A stretch of 38,972 nucleotides of DNA from Oxalobacteraceae bacterium (GTDB taxonomy: Bacteria; Pseudomonadota; Gammaproteobacteria; Burkholderiales; Burkholderiaceae_D), in contig CANHZI010000020.1 in the NCBI GenBank assembly GCA_947464955.1, positions 1-38,972 on the forward strand. The letters are read 5' to 3'. A model generated the notes under the pieces. It had not been told where the DNA came from. It did not search any database and worked only from the letters and a program-made list of their open reading frames with translations. How positions within the stretch are numbered: the first letter of the stretch is position 1; the number at the start of each line of letters is the position of its first letter. Position numbers and translations under genes: made by a program. Positions 26,932 to 34,983 of this stretch are shown here, in pieces.

Positions 26932-27702
26932 ATGAAAAGACCACGCGCTTACCTTGGCCTTGCAGCCAGCCTCGCTGCCTTGGCACTATTCGCGGCAACA
27001 CCGGAAGTTGCGTTTGCACAGGCTAACAGCGCTTTGCCCGTGATCACGAGTACGCCTGCGGCTGGTGGTGGTCAAAACTATTCACTGAGTATTCAGACGC
27101 TGCTGTTTCTAACAGCGCTCAGTTTTTTGCCGGCTGTACTTTTGATGATGACCAGTTTTACGCGAATCATCATCGTCCTCTCTCTATTACGTCAAGCATT
27201 GGGCACACAAGGCGCACCACCAAACCAAGTTCTGGTAGGTCTCTCTTTGTTTCTGACCTTATTTGTCATGGGGCCTTCGTTTGACAAGATATACCAAGAC
27301 GCATACCTACCGTTTAGCGAAAACAAAATTACCATGCAAAAAGCGATGGAGAAAGGTGTTGAGCCACTGAAGCAGTTCATGCTGAAGCAAACTCGAGAAA
27401 CCGACATCGCCCTCTATGTACGTCTTTCAAATACACCAGCGCTACAAGGCCCAGAAGATGTGCCGCTACGTGTTCTGATACCAGCTTTCATTACCAGCGA
27501 ACTTAAGACTGCCTTCCAAATTAGTTTCGCCATCTTTATTCCATTTCTTATTATCGATATGGTGGTAGCTAGCGTGCTGATGGCCATGGGTATGATGATG
27601 GTGTCACCTTCTATCGTATCCCTTCCGTTTAAGTTGATGCTATTTGTACTCGTCGATGGTTGGCAACTATTAATCGGCTCGTTAGCAAGAAGTTTTTATT
27701 AG
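26932..27702 (+). CDS. fliP: Flagellar type III export gate protein FliP
   Basis: 256 aa. Cleavable signal peptide (about residues 1-30, ending AFAQA), then the conserved [50 protein letters not shown] and, near the end, [47 protein letters not shown]. FliP pentamers with FliQ and FliR form the export channel. Full length. Eight bases to fliQ. Confidence 0.98.
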   Translation: MKRPRAYLGLAASLAALALFAATPEVAFAQANSALPVITSTPAAGGGQNYSLSIQTLLFLTALSFLPAVLLMMTSFTRIIIVLSLLRQALGTQGAPPNQVLVGLSLFLTLFVMGPSFDKIYQDAYLPFSENKITMQKAMEKGVEPLKQFMLKQTRETDIALYVRLSNTPALQGPEDVPLRVLIPAFITSELKTAFQISFAIFIPFLIIDMVVASVLMAMGMMMVSPSIVSLPFKLMLFVLVDGWQLLIGSLARSFY

Positions 27703-27710
27703 GAATTGAC

Positions 27711-27980
27711 ATGACACCCGACAGCGTAATGACTTTAGGTCGACATGCAATGGAAATCACCTTGATGGTTTCTGCCCCTCTTCTACTGGTTGCACTGGTG
27801 ATCGGTTTGTTAGTCAGTATCTTCCAAGCAGCCACACAGATCAATGAAACGACACTGTCTTTTATTCCAAAACTTGTCGGCATATTTGTCACTCTCGTGA
27901 TCGCAGGACCCTGGATGCTGACCGTGATGGGCGATTACATGCGTGAAGTATTTACAGGGATCGCCACGATCGCTGGCTAG
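27711..27980 (+). CDS. fliQ: Flagellar type III export gate protein FliQ
   Basis: 89 aa from ATG 27711 with AGGAATTGAC upstream; the track's earlier start overlaps fliP and adds a non-family tail. Two membrane helices: EITLMVSAPLLLVALVIGLLVSIFQAATQI and LVGIFVTLVIAGPWMLTVMGDYM, with the usual SIFQAATQINETTLSFIPK turn. A component of the FliPQR channel. Exactly the usual family length. Confidence 0.97.
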   Translation: MTPDSVMTLGRHAMEITLMVSAPLLLVALVIGLLVSIFQAATQINETTLSFIPKLVGIFVTLVIAGPWMLTVMGDYMREVFTGIATIAG

Positions 27981-27985
27981 TCGCC

Positions 27986-28783
27986 ATGATTTCAATTAGT
28001 ACCCAAGAGCTGCTCTCCCTCATCGCCGCATTTCTGTGGCCCCTCACTCGCATACTTGGATTCATTGTCGTCGCCCCGCCATTCGGTAACAATGGCGTCC
28101 CTCCTTTGGTTAAGATCGCGCTCGGCGTAATGCTGGCTTTAATCGTCGCACCGACCATTGATCCCATTGCAAATGTCGACATGGTCTCCATCACAGGCAT
28201 CATGATTCTGATTCAACAGTTTGTCGTTGGGCTTGCTATGGGCTTCATGGTGCGTATCATTATGGCTGGGGTCGAAATGGCGGGTGAAGTTGCAGGCCTC
28301 ACCATGGGATTGGGCTTTGCCACGTTTTTTGATCCACAAACACGAGGTAGATCAACTGCGATCAGCCAATTCTTGGTTATCATTGCGACCTTATTGATCC
28401 TAACGATGAACGTGCATCTAGCAATGTTTGAAGCCTTAGTGACGAGCTTTAAGACGATTCCTATTTCAACTTCCTTAGAAATGGGATTTAGCTCGCAAAA
28501 GCTAGTAATCTGGGGGCAAGAAATATTCAAGGTTGGCATGCTCTTGTCACTCCCGATCGTCGCGGCGCTCTTGATCGCGAATATTGCGCTAGGCATATTG
28601 ACCAGAGCTGCTCCGCAGTTAAACATTTTTGGTATCGGATTTCCGATTACCATCACCGTTGGTTTTGTGATGTTAGGTTTAGTGTTACCCTACCTTCTTT
28701 TACCATTTGAAAACATCTTCCGCCACATGATAGACGCGATTAATAGCATGGGGCAAAGTCTTCCTCCCACACCTTCGAATTAA
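27986..28783 (+). CDS. fliR: Flagellar type III export gate protein FliR
   Basis: 265 aa with about six hydrophobic segments. ILGFIVVAPPFGNNGVPPLVKIALGVMLALIVAP near the N-terminus and GEVAGLTMGLGFATFFDPQTRGRSTAISQFLVIIATLLIL in the middle are typical of FliR. It completes the FliPQR export channel in the inner membrane. Starts five bases after fliQ. Last flagellar gene of the run; no terminator was seen behind it. Confidence 0.97.
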   Translation: MISISTQELLSLIAAFLWPLTRILGFIVVAPPFGNNGVPPLVKIALGVMLALIVAPTIDPIANVDMVSITGIMILIQQFVVGLAMGFMVRIIMAGVEMAGEVAGLTMGLGFATFFDPQTRGRSTAISQFLVIIATLLILTMNVHLAMFEALVTSFKTIPISTSLEMGFSSQKLVIWGQEIFKVGMLLSLPIVAALLIANIALGILTRAAPQLNIFGIGFPITITVGFVMLGLVLPYLLLPFENIFRHMIDAINSMGQSLPPTPSN

Positions 28784-28830
28784 GACGCTCAACAAACCTA
28801 TGGTGGTATCAACACCAAACACGCTGACAT

Positions 28831-30378
28831 ATGAACTCTTCTATCGCCAATAATTTGTCAGTGTATACCTGCGAACAAATTCGTCATATTGAAGGTCTAG
28901 CTAAAAGCCGCTTGCCGACCCCAAGCCTTATGCAAAGAGCGGGCTTAGCAGCCGCCAATTTTGCTAGCCAACTGGCACCGACAGGAAGCCCGCTACTAGT
29001 ATTTGCTGGCGCTGGAGATAATGGCGGTGACGCTTTTGAAATGGCCGCACATCTAAGTCAACGTGGGTATAAAGTCAGCATCTATACGATAGGCGAAGAA
29101 ACAAACTATTCTCCGGATGCTTTACTAGCATTACAGAATGCCAGAAACAATGCGATTAGCTGGATCAAGGATCGCAAAGATCTTGAACAATTATTAGACA
29201 AAGCTGCTTTGATCGTCGATGGCTTATTCGGCATCGGACTCAATCGTCCAATTGCGGGGCTGGCGAGTGAGATCGTTGGTTTAATCAATCAAACAAGCTC
29301 AAGAAATGCGATACCTGTTTTGGCACTCGACATTCCCAGTGGACTCATGGCAGATACCGGGCAAACATGTCGCGGCACGATACAAAACGACAAGGAAATG
29401 ACAGCCGTTCGCGCCAGCCATACCATCACTTTCATTGCCTATAAACCTGGCTTATTTACAGCGAAAGGCAGAGACTTGGCAGGGCAAGTCTTACTCAATA
29501 CGCTGGACATCAATCCCAGTGACTTTCCAGAACCCACCATTACACTCAATACCCAAGAAAATACCCAGTCGCTACTCACGCCAAGACTGCATGATAGCAA
29601 TAAGGGCAGCTTTGGAAATGTGAGTATTGTCGGCGGTGCAGATGGTATGTACGGCGCCGCTATCCTTAGCGCCCGCGCGGCCCTATTCGCAGGTGCGGGA
29701 AAAGTCCATATCGGCTTTTGTGGTGAGGGCGGCAAATCGCCAGTGTTATTCGACTCGATCCATCCTGAGATCATGTGCCATCACGTTGACCAGATTGAGA
29801 TGCATTCAGGCGTCGTCGCTATTGGGCCTGGCTTAGGCAAGAGTAAGCAAGTGAAAGAAGTTCTAGCATATGCTTTGACGCATTCACCGCGACTGATAAT
29901 TGATGCAGACGCCATCAATTTAATCGCAGACGATGGACATCTGCAAGACCTGCTTGCATTACGTTCGACTCAAAACTTCACGAGCATTCTAACGCCCCAT
30001 CCACTTGAGGCCGCACGACTTTTACAAACCAGCACCATCGAGGTGCAAGCCAATAGACTGTCAGCGGCCGCTCAATTGACGAAACGGTACCAAGCTATTT
30101 TTGTTCTCAAGGGCTCTGGCAGTATTATTTGTGGCGAAGCACAAAGTTATATCAACACCAGCGGCAACCCTGCTCTCGCGACTGGCGGCACCGGTGATGT
30201 GTTAACGGGCGTGTGTGCGGCTCTACTAGCGCAGGGACTCACCGCCATCGACGCTGCACGACTGGCCTGCTTCGCGCACGGTGCTGCTGCCGACGATCTC
30301 GTTGCGCAAGGCTTAGGACCAATCGGCTTAGTTGCAAGCGAATTGCCGTCGGCTATCCGACAACAGCTGAATCATTAG
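28831..30378 (+). CDS. nnr: Bifunctional NAD(P)H-hydrate epimerase / ADP-dependent NAD(P)H-hydrate dehydratase
   Basis: 515 aa fusion. Residues 1 to about 235 are the YjeF_N epimerase domain (AGDNGGDAFEMAAHL, VDGLFGIGLNRPI, ALDIPSGLMADTG). About 245-512 are the ribokinase-like dehydratase domain (GSFGNVSIVGGADGMYGAAILSARAAL, DADAINLI, LTPHPLEAARLL, NPALATGGTGDVLTG with the conserved GTGD). It repairs hydrated NADH and NADPH: the epimerase interconverts R and S forms, and the dehydratase restores the cofactor using ADP. A soluble housekeeping enzyme unrelated to motility. It lies 47 bases after fliR on the same strand without a terminator between, so read-through from the flagellar run is possible. 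Confidence 0.96.
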   Translation: MNSSIANNLSVYTCEQIRHIEGLAKSRLPTPSLMQRAGLAAANFASQLAPTGSPLLVFAGAGDNGGDAFEMAAHLSQRGYKVSIYTIGEETNYSPDALLALQNARNNAISWIKDRKDLEQLLDKAALIVDGLFGIGLNRPIAGLASEIVGLINQTSSRNAIPVLALDIPSGLMADTGQTCRGTIQNDKEMTAVRASHTITFIAYKPGLFTAKGRDLAGQVLLNTLDINPSDFPEPTITLNTQENTQSLLTPRLHDSNKGSFGNVSIVGGADGMYGAAILSARAALFAGAGKVHIGFCGEGGKSPVLFDSIHPEIMCHHVDQIEMHSGVVAIGPGLGKSKQVKEVLAYALTHSPRLIIDADAINLIADDGHLQDLLALRSTQNFTSILTPHPLEAARLLQTSTIEVQANRLSAAAQLTKRYQAIFVLKGSGSIICGEAQSYINTSGNPALATGGTGDVLTGVCAALLAQGLTAIDAARLACFAHGAAADDLVAQGLGPIGLVASELPSAIRQQLNH

Positions 30379-30425
30379 CCTAAGACACTATGCCCCAATG
30401 GATAATGGCTACCAGAAATAAGTAA

Positions 30426-32495
30426 CTATCGTATGGGGCGAGGCAGGCTCAATACAAACTCAACGCCATCAGAAACATTACGAGCAGCGATGGTTCCTCC
30501 CATTTTTGCCATATAAGTTTGCGCGACAAATAAACCCTGCCCCCGATTACCATTGGCGCCAGACTCGAGTTGATCCGATACGCCATATTCAAAGATCTTA
30601 TCCAGCATCTCCGGAGCAATATGCGGCCCTTGATTGTGAATGACAACCGACACTGTCGTTTCATCGACTAATAAATAAATCCGAATTGGACTCTCATCAG
30701 GGCGATAACGGTCAGCGTTCTTTAATACATGCGTGACTACATCCTCGAGTGAGTATTCGTCCGCTTTCACCACCAAATTAGATTGATTCGATTCAAACAA
30801 CACATGAGCAATGCCTGCATGAGGTGCGTTCGTAGCGACATGCCGTAGGAATTCAGTAATATCAAGCTCACCAATTTGCAAGACCGTCGATTGGAAAGCC
30901 TCACTCGGCGTCGCACTGCCATAAAGGACTTTAATCGCTTGTTGCATGCGGCTGATGTAGCGATGACTTTCATCCTCAGCGCTAGGATGTAACACCATCA
31001 AACTCTGGAGCGGCGACATGATTTCATGGCCTACCGCATGCCACATTTGCTTTTCTTGCTCAGTACGTATCGTTTCGCGCTCAACGTCTTCTTTCACCCT
31101 ACGCAAAAGATCATGCAAACCACTTGCCAACACCCCAAGCTCATCGGGGCTGCGCAAATCACTCACATCCAGTTGATCGAGCTCCCCTGCCCCTTTCATC
31201 GTGCGCGACAGCGCTGCGGCTCGGCGGGTCAGCAAAGTAATGCGGCGAATAATGCTAATTTCAATCAAAAGCCAAGCCAACAATAAAGCCAACAGCATGG
31301 CGCCGACGAACCAAGAAACGCGGGTTGCCACCACACTCAAACTTTTACTGATGCTGCGCACATCGCCCTTCATCATGAGTTCATAATTATCTAGAGGCGT
31401 ACTGATTAACTCTTTGCTTTCCAAGGGCGTAGCAAACTCGTCGACAGGCAAACGCCGAATCAGTCGCGTGAGTAAGTTCGACGATTCTTCCTCTTGCTCG
31501 ACTTTACCGAGCAATCGGATCACCTCTTTTTTGTCCGAGGATTTACGCAGCACCAAACTCTCACCGGGCAGCAACAAAGCATTGAGGTCGTTCAGTGAAA
31601 ATGGTGTCGCACTTGGAACCGATTTACTATCGAGAAGAGGGATTTCGCTTTCTGGCGCTAAGACGGTCAGTTCCACTTGGATTTGCTCTAAATCCTGCGG
31701 CGGCCAAACGGGCCGTTTCTTTTCAAACAGCGCTTCCTGCAAAACAGCGATAGGCAAACGCAGGGAGAAGAAGGTATTGCGCTCACAATTAAGATCTTTG
31801 CCATCTTTGTCTGCATCCTTATCTGGATTATTACAAACGGCCTTCTGCCAAGCCCAACCACGGAAGTCACGTACTGGACGCGCACCTGATTTAGCAACTT
31901 CAGACTCTAAGAAACCAACCCAGCGTCCACGAATGCCAGAGTTAGGACGCGTACTGATTTCCTCTTCAAAGGGAGCTATCCATTGATAATGTTGTCCGCG
32001 CAAAGCTACGCTAACACGAATACGATGTGCTTCATCTTTGATCAACTGCCCGCGAGGATGCGACACGAGTGCCGCGCTATTGAAACTTCCCGCGACATAG
32101 ATAAAACCACCTGCCCAAGGATTATTCCCAATGCCGACACACAGTGAACCATCATTACCGTATTGCACCAAACAACCCGACATGGCGATGGCCTGCTGCA
32201 CTTTGCTTTGATCGTCAAAGTCTAAGGCAGAGAATGGCAAAAGCAAGGGATGCAAGTTTGCTGTATCTTGATCCAAAGGCGGATTAAGTAATGCCAATTG
32301 ACCCGCAGGATGGCGTAGCGTCGCGGTAATTTGGCTTACGGTCTTATTGAAGTTCGCTTGATAATTGTTGTAACTAAGCTGCTTCTCTTGTTGCAGCAAA
32401 GAGAGTGCAAGTCCTAAGGTTGCCAGTGCCAATAGCAAAAACACGCTACGAAAAATAATCCGTAGTCGATAGCTCGCTAACAGCAAACGTTTCAT
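30426..32495 (-). CDS. Membrane sensor histidine kinase with large periplasmic domain
   Basis: 689 aa from ATG 32495, which overlaps the regulator stop (ATGA). Transmembrane helix 1 is near residues 15-35 (IIFRSVFLLLALATLGLALSLL), followed by a periplasmic domain of about 350 residues and transmembrane helix 2 near 394-415 (WFVGAMLLALLLAWLLIEISI). A HAMP-like linker precedes the H-box HAVGHEIMSPLQSL with the phospho-accepting His near 489, then the ATPase domain: N-box VVTHVLKNADRYR, DKIFEYGVSD, NRGQGLFVAQTYMAKMGG. The periplasmic part matches no domain I recognise; it contains four Cys and an acidic DKDADKDGKDLNCE stretch. It should phosphorylate the regulator encoded just upstream. The signal is unknown. 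Convergent with nnr. Confidence 0.93.
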   Translation of the reverse strand: MKRLLLASYRLRIIFRSVFLLLALATLGLALSLLQQEKQLSYNNYQANFNKTVSQITATLRHPAGQLALLNPPLDQDTANLHPLLLPFSALDFDDQSKVQQAIAMSGCLVQYGNDGSLCVGIGNNPWAGGFIYVAGSFNSAALVSHPRGQLIKDEAHRIRVSVALRGQHYQWIAPFEEEISTRPNSGIRGRWVGFLESEVAKSGARPVRDFRGWAWQKAVCNNPDKDADKDGKDLNCERNTFFSLRLPIAVLQEALFEKKRPVWPPQDLEQIQVELTVLAPESEIPLLDSKSVPSATPFSLNDLNALLLPGESLVLRKSSDKKEVIRLLGKVEQEEESSNLLTRLIRRLPVDEFATPLESKELISTPLDNYELMMKGDVRSISKSLSVVATRVSWFVGAMLLALLLAWLLIEISIIRRITLLTRRAAALSRTMKGAGELDQLDVSDLRSPDELGVLASGLHDLLRRVKEDVERETIRTEQEKQMWHAVGHEIMSPLQSLMVLHPSAEDESHRYISRMQQAIKVLYGSATPSEAFQSTVLQIGELDITEFLRHVATNAPHAGIAHVLFESNQSNLVVKADEYSLEDVVTHVLKNADRYRPDESPIRIYLLVDETTVSVVIHNQGPHIAPEMLDKIFEYGVSDQLESGANGNRGQGLFVAQTYMAKMGGTIAARNVSDGVEFVLSLPRPIR

Positions 32496-33244
32496 ACGCT
32501 TTCCACCCAACGAAAACCGCGCATAGGCACGTTTTCTATGCCTTCGAAATCTGGATCAATTTCTCGAAACGCATCGCGTATGGTGCTCACATGCTTACGA
32601 ATATTGTCGCGATTGCGTCCGCTCTTCACCACTTCATACAGATCGTCATACGACACCACTTGGCCCCGCTTTTCCAACATCACGGCAAGAATGCGTTGCG
32701 CTGTCAAAGGTAAGTTGATCCGCTGCCCTCGCCACATCGGTGTACGTTGGCGCAATGGATCCATGGTCAAGGCTTCACCACTATTTGGTAATTCCTTCGT
32801 CGCTTCTTTCTTCGCTTCATTCTTCGCTTGACGCCGCTCTCTCACGGCGCGCAACATATCCAAAAAGGTTTCGATGAAATCAGCCTCCTCGAAAGTAGCT
32901 TTTTGCAGGTAGTCCCATGCATCTAGCGCCTTCATGATGCTGCGATAGATCGTCGCCGGCATGGCTGATACGACCAATACTGGCGTCGCCTGGCCGTCAC
33001 GACTGATGTTCTTGTTGATGGCATTAATGATCGCTACACCGGCATGGCGTTCGCGACCTAACTCAATGTCCAGCACCACCAAATCGTACTGTTCACGTAC
33101 GATAGCGGCTTCTGCATCATCACGGTTAAACCATTGATCGATTTGTATGCCGGGTTTAGCCGCTTCTATCCAAGTTTTGAACTGATTGCTCGTAGGCAAA
33201 TCATCTTCAATCACTGCAACCCTAATTTCTGACATTGCAGACAT
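32492..33244 (-). CDS. OmpR-type two-component response regulator
   Basis: 250 aa from ATG 33244, preceded by GGAGTG; the track's 91-residue extension upstream is not regulator-like, and ATG 33235 is an alternative. The receiver domain has the acidic pair EDD (residues 13-15), phospho-accepting Asp 59 in LVVLDIEL, VVSAM and the conserved Lys 115 in YLQK. After a Lys/Glu-rich linker, a winged-helix DNA-binding domain (about 165-250) reads INLPLTAQRILAVMLEKRGQVVSYDDLYEVVKSGRNRDNIRKHVSTIRDAF. It is the first gene of the pair and is coupled to the kinase. Its targets are unknown; the divergent SPFH gene is the natural first guess. Confidence 0.93.
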   Translation of the reverse strand: MSAMSEIRVAVIEDDLPTSNQFKTWIEAAKPGIQIDQWFNRDDAEAAIVREQYDLVVLDIELGRERHAGVAIINAINKNISRDGQATPVLVVSAMPATIYRSIMKALDAWDYLQKATFEEADFIETFLDMLRAVRERRQAKNEAKKEATKELPNSGEALTMDPLRQRTPMWRGQRINLPLTAQRILAVMLEKRGQVVSYDDLYEVVKSGRNRDNIRKHVSTIRDAFREIDPDFEGIENVPMRGFRWVESV

Positions 33245-33551
33245 CAACTCGCACTCCAATCTTTGTTCTTTTGTCTCTTGATTTCCGCTAAATCCAGCAG
33301 AAAATCGATGTGTTTTCGCAGTATCCCTTTTTTTGGGGCAAAAGTCAGTCCTCAGCTGTGAGTTTTTCCTCACAAGATCTTCCGTCTCCTCCGAACGCGC
33401 CGTTTTCTTTCCTGCTTTGCGATGATTTTCACCCGCCGGCGGCATTGAACGCTCTTGCCCGCTAGGCGCAAGATTCGTCTCAAGGAAAGACAACAAGTTC
33501 GATCCCCGGATACACAAACAAAGTCATTTTGAAACCAATTAGGAGGCTACT
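33245..33551. promoter_or_regulatory. Divergent intergenic region between the regulator and the SPFH gene
   Basis: 307 bases. It holds an inverted repeat TGTGAG-N6-CTCACA at 33357-33374, a possible operator or small hairpin, and a strong ribosome site AGGAGG at 33541-33546 for the SPFH gene. No clear -35/-10 pair could be read on either strand. An ORF open through this region on the minus strand is the spurious extension of the regulator frame. Confidence 0.45.
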
Positions 33552-34913
33552 ATGAGCAATCGTTTAAAAACCATCGTTAATGCAGTTCGTTCCAGTTTTA
33601 CTTCTTTGTTCGGCAGCAAAAACCCAGGCTACAGCGCGCCCAGCGGTTTTGACAAAGAGGCGACCACTACGGAAGAAAGTGAATATCAAAGTGAATACCC
33701 AGCGGAGTTCCAGGTCAAAGAACGTCGTCCATTGATTACCAAAAAGACGCTGACAAGCCTAGGTGTAATCAGCGCCATCAGCTTGGTTGCCTACAGCTTG
33801 TATAACCATCCTCCGCTCAAAACGGTAAGCCGTGGCGAAATCGGTATTCGATCTAATCAATTGACGGGCAACGTCACCGCCTTCCGTGAAGGCAGTGTGA
33901 TCGTGATTCCGGGCTTATTCCAATTGCGCAAATTCTCCTTGCAAGATCAGTTATATCGCCCATCGAAAACAAGCGCCAGCAACGATGCTCCGTTTCAGTC
34001 AGTCGAAGGTTTGTCCTTAGGCGTTGATTTGGCTGTGCGTTATGCCATCGACCCAGCTAAGCTCATCAGCAATACCAAAGGTTTACCAGAGAATGTCAAT
34101 GCAGAGATCGTAGAACCGATGGTGCAAGGTGTGATGTACAAGGCGTTCACCCGTTACACGGTCAAAGAGATTTTCTCGACCAAGCGTGGTGAGATTCAAC
34201 AAGTCATCGAAACGGAATTAAAACCTAAATTGGCAGCCGAAGGCATTATTTTGCATGCGGTAATGATCGGCAAGATCGACTTGCCAGAAGATTATAAACG
34301 CGGCATGGAAAAGCTCTTAGCTGAAGAACTTGAGAGTGAAAAAATGCGTTACACCTTGGAACTGAAAGAAAAGCAGGTAAAGCAGTCTGCCTTGGAATCA
34401 GAAGCAGAAAAAGTACGTCGCGAAAAAGCAGCGGAAGCGGCGGGTAATGAACAAGTGATCGCGGCAAAAGCACAAGAGGAAGCCATGAAACACGTATTGC
34501 CGTTCAAACAGAAACAAATCGAACAACGCCAATTGGAAGCAGAAGCCGCCAAAATTTCGATGATCAAAACTTCCGAAGGTAATGCCCAATCACGTTTGAT
34601 TGAAGCCGCCGGTGAAGCCGATTCTCGTCGTAAGTTAGCCGATGCGGAAGCCTATCGCCAAGAATTGGTAGGCAAAGTCTCGAGCGCTCAATTGGAACGT
34701 GACGGTGCACTCTTGAGCAAACACCCATTGTTGATCCAAAAAACCATGGCTGACAAATTGTCCGACAAGATCTCTGTAATTATTGCGCCTCCCCCAGCAG
34801 ATGGCGGCTTCATTGGTTCTGCTTTGCTTGGTAGCGGTAACAATGCCAAAGCGCAACGCACCAATAAAGAAACGCAAACCGAGAACACTGAAGCCAATAC
34901 CGAAAGCAATTAA
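33552..34913 (+). CDS. SPFH/band 7 (prohibitin-like) membrane protein
   Basis: 453 aa. A polar N-terminal tail of about 60 residues, one membrane helix (about 66-84, LTSLGVISAISLVAYSLY), then the SPFH domain: VSRGEIGIRSNQLTGNVTAFREGSVIVIPGLFQLRKFSLQDQLYRP, VDLAVRYAIDP, FTRYTVKEIFSTKRGEIQQVIETELKPKLAAEGIILHAVMIGKIDLPEDYKRGMEKLL. A long Glu/Lys/Ala-rich coiled coil follows (about 255-375), and the tail is Asn/Thr-rich. Such proteins form large ring or cage assemblies on membranes and organise proteases or microdomains. AGGAGG precedes the start. It is followed by the SH3 gene on the same strand and diverges from the two-component genes. The specific role is unknown. Confidence 0.9.
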   Translation: MSNRLKTIVNAVRSSFTSLFGSKNPGYSAPSGFDKEATTTEESEYQSEYPAEFQVKERRPLITKKTLTSLGVISAISLVAYSLYNHPPLKTVSRGEIGIRSNQLTGNVTAFREGSVIVIPGLFQLRKFSLQDQLYRPSKTSASNDAPFQSVEGLSLGVDLAVRYAIDPAKLISNTKGLPENVNAEIVEPMVQGVMYKAFTRYTVKEIFSTKRGEIQQVIETELKPKLAAEGIILHAVMIGKIDLPEDYKRGMEKLLAEELESEKMRYTLELKEKQVKQSALESEAEKVRREKAAEAAGNEQVIAAKAQEEAMKHVLPFKQKQIEQRQLEAEAAKISMIKTSEGNAQSRLIEAAGEADSRRKLADAEAYRQELVGKVSSAQLERDGALLSKHPLLIQKTMADKLSDKISVIIAPPPADGGFIGSALLGSGNNAKAQRTNKETQTENTEANTESN

Positions 34914-34922
34914 TTCGGTCTC

Positions 34923-34959
34923 AACGACACCTTAACGACACCTTAACGACACCTAACGA
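34923..34959 (+). repeat. Short tandem repeat, 11-base unit, about 3.4 copies
   Basis: AACGACACCTT occurs twice in perfect tandem (34923-34944), followed by AACGACACCT and AACGA up to 34959. It starts ten bases after the SPFH stop codon and ends 24 bases before the SH3 gene start. Copy number could vary by slippage; a regulatory role is not shown. Confidence 0.9.
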
Positions 34960-34983
34960 TTATTTCTTACAACAGGATCTATC

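Noticed and set aside
30449-33200. Several plus- and minus-strand ORFs overlapping the kinase and regulator (for example 31414-31986 plus)
   Set aside because: They are antisense or shifted shadows with no family motifs, within well-supported coding genes.
33245-33517. N-terminal extension of the response regulator given in the ORF track
   Set aside because: Not regulator-like, lies in the divergent control region, and ATG 33244 has a good ribosome site and gives the normal receiver start.
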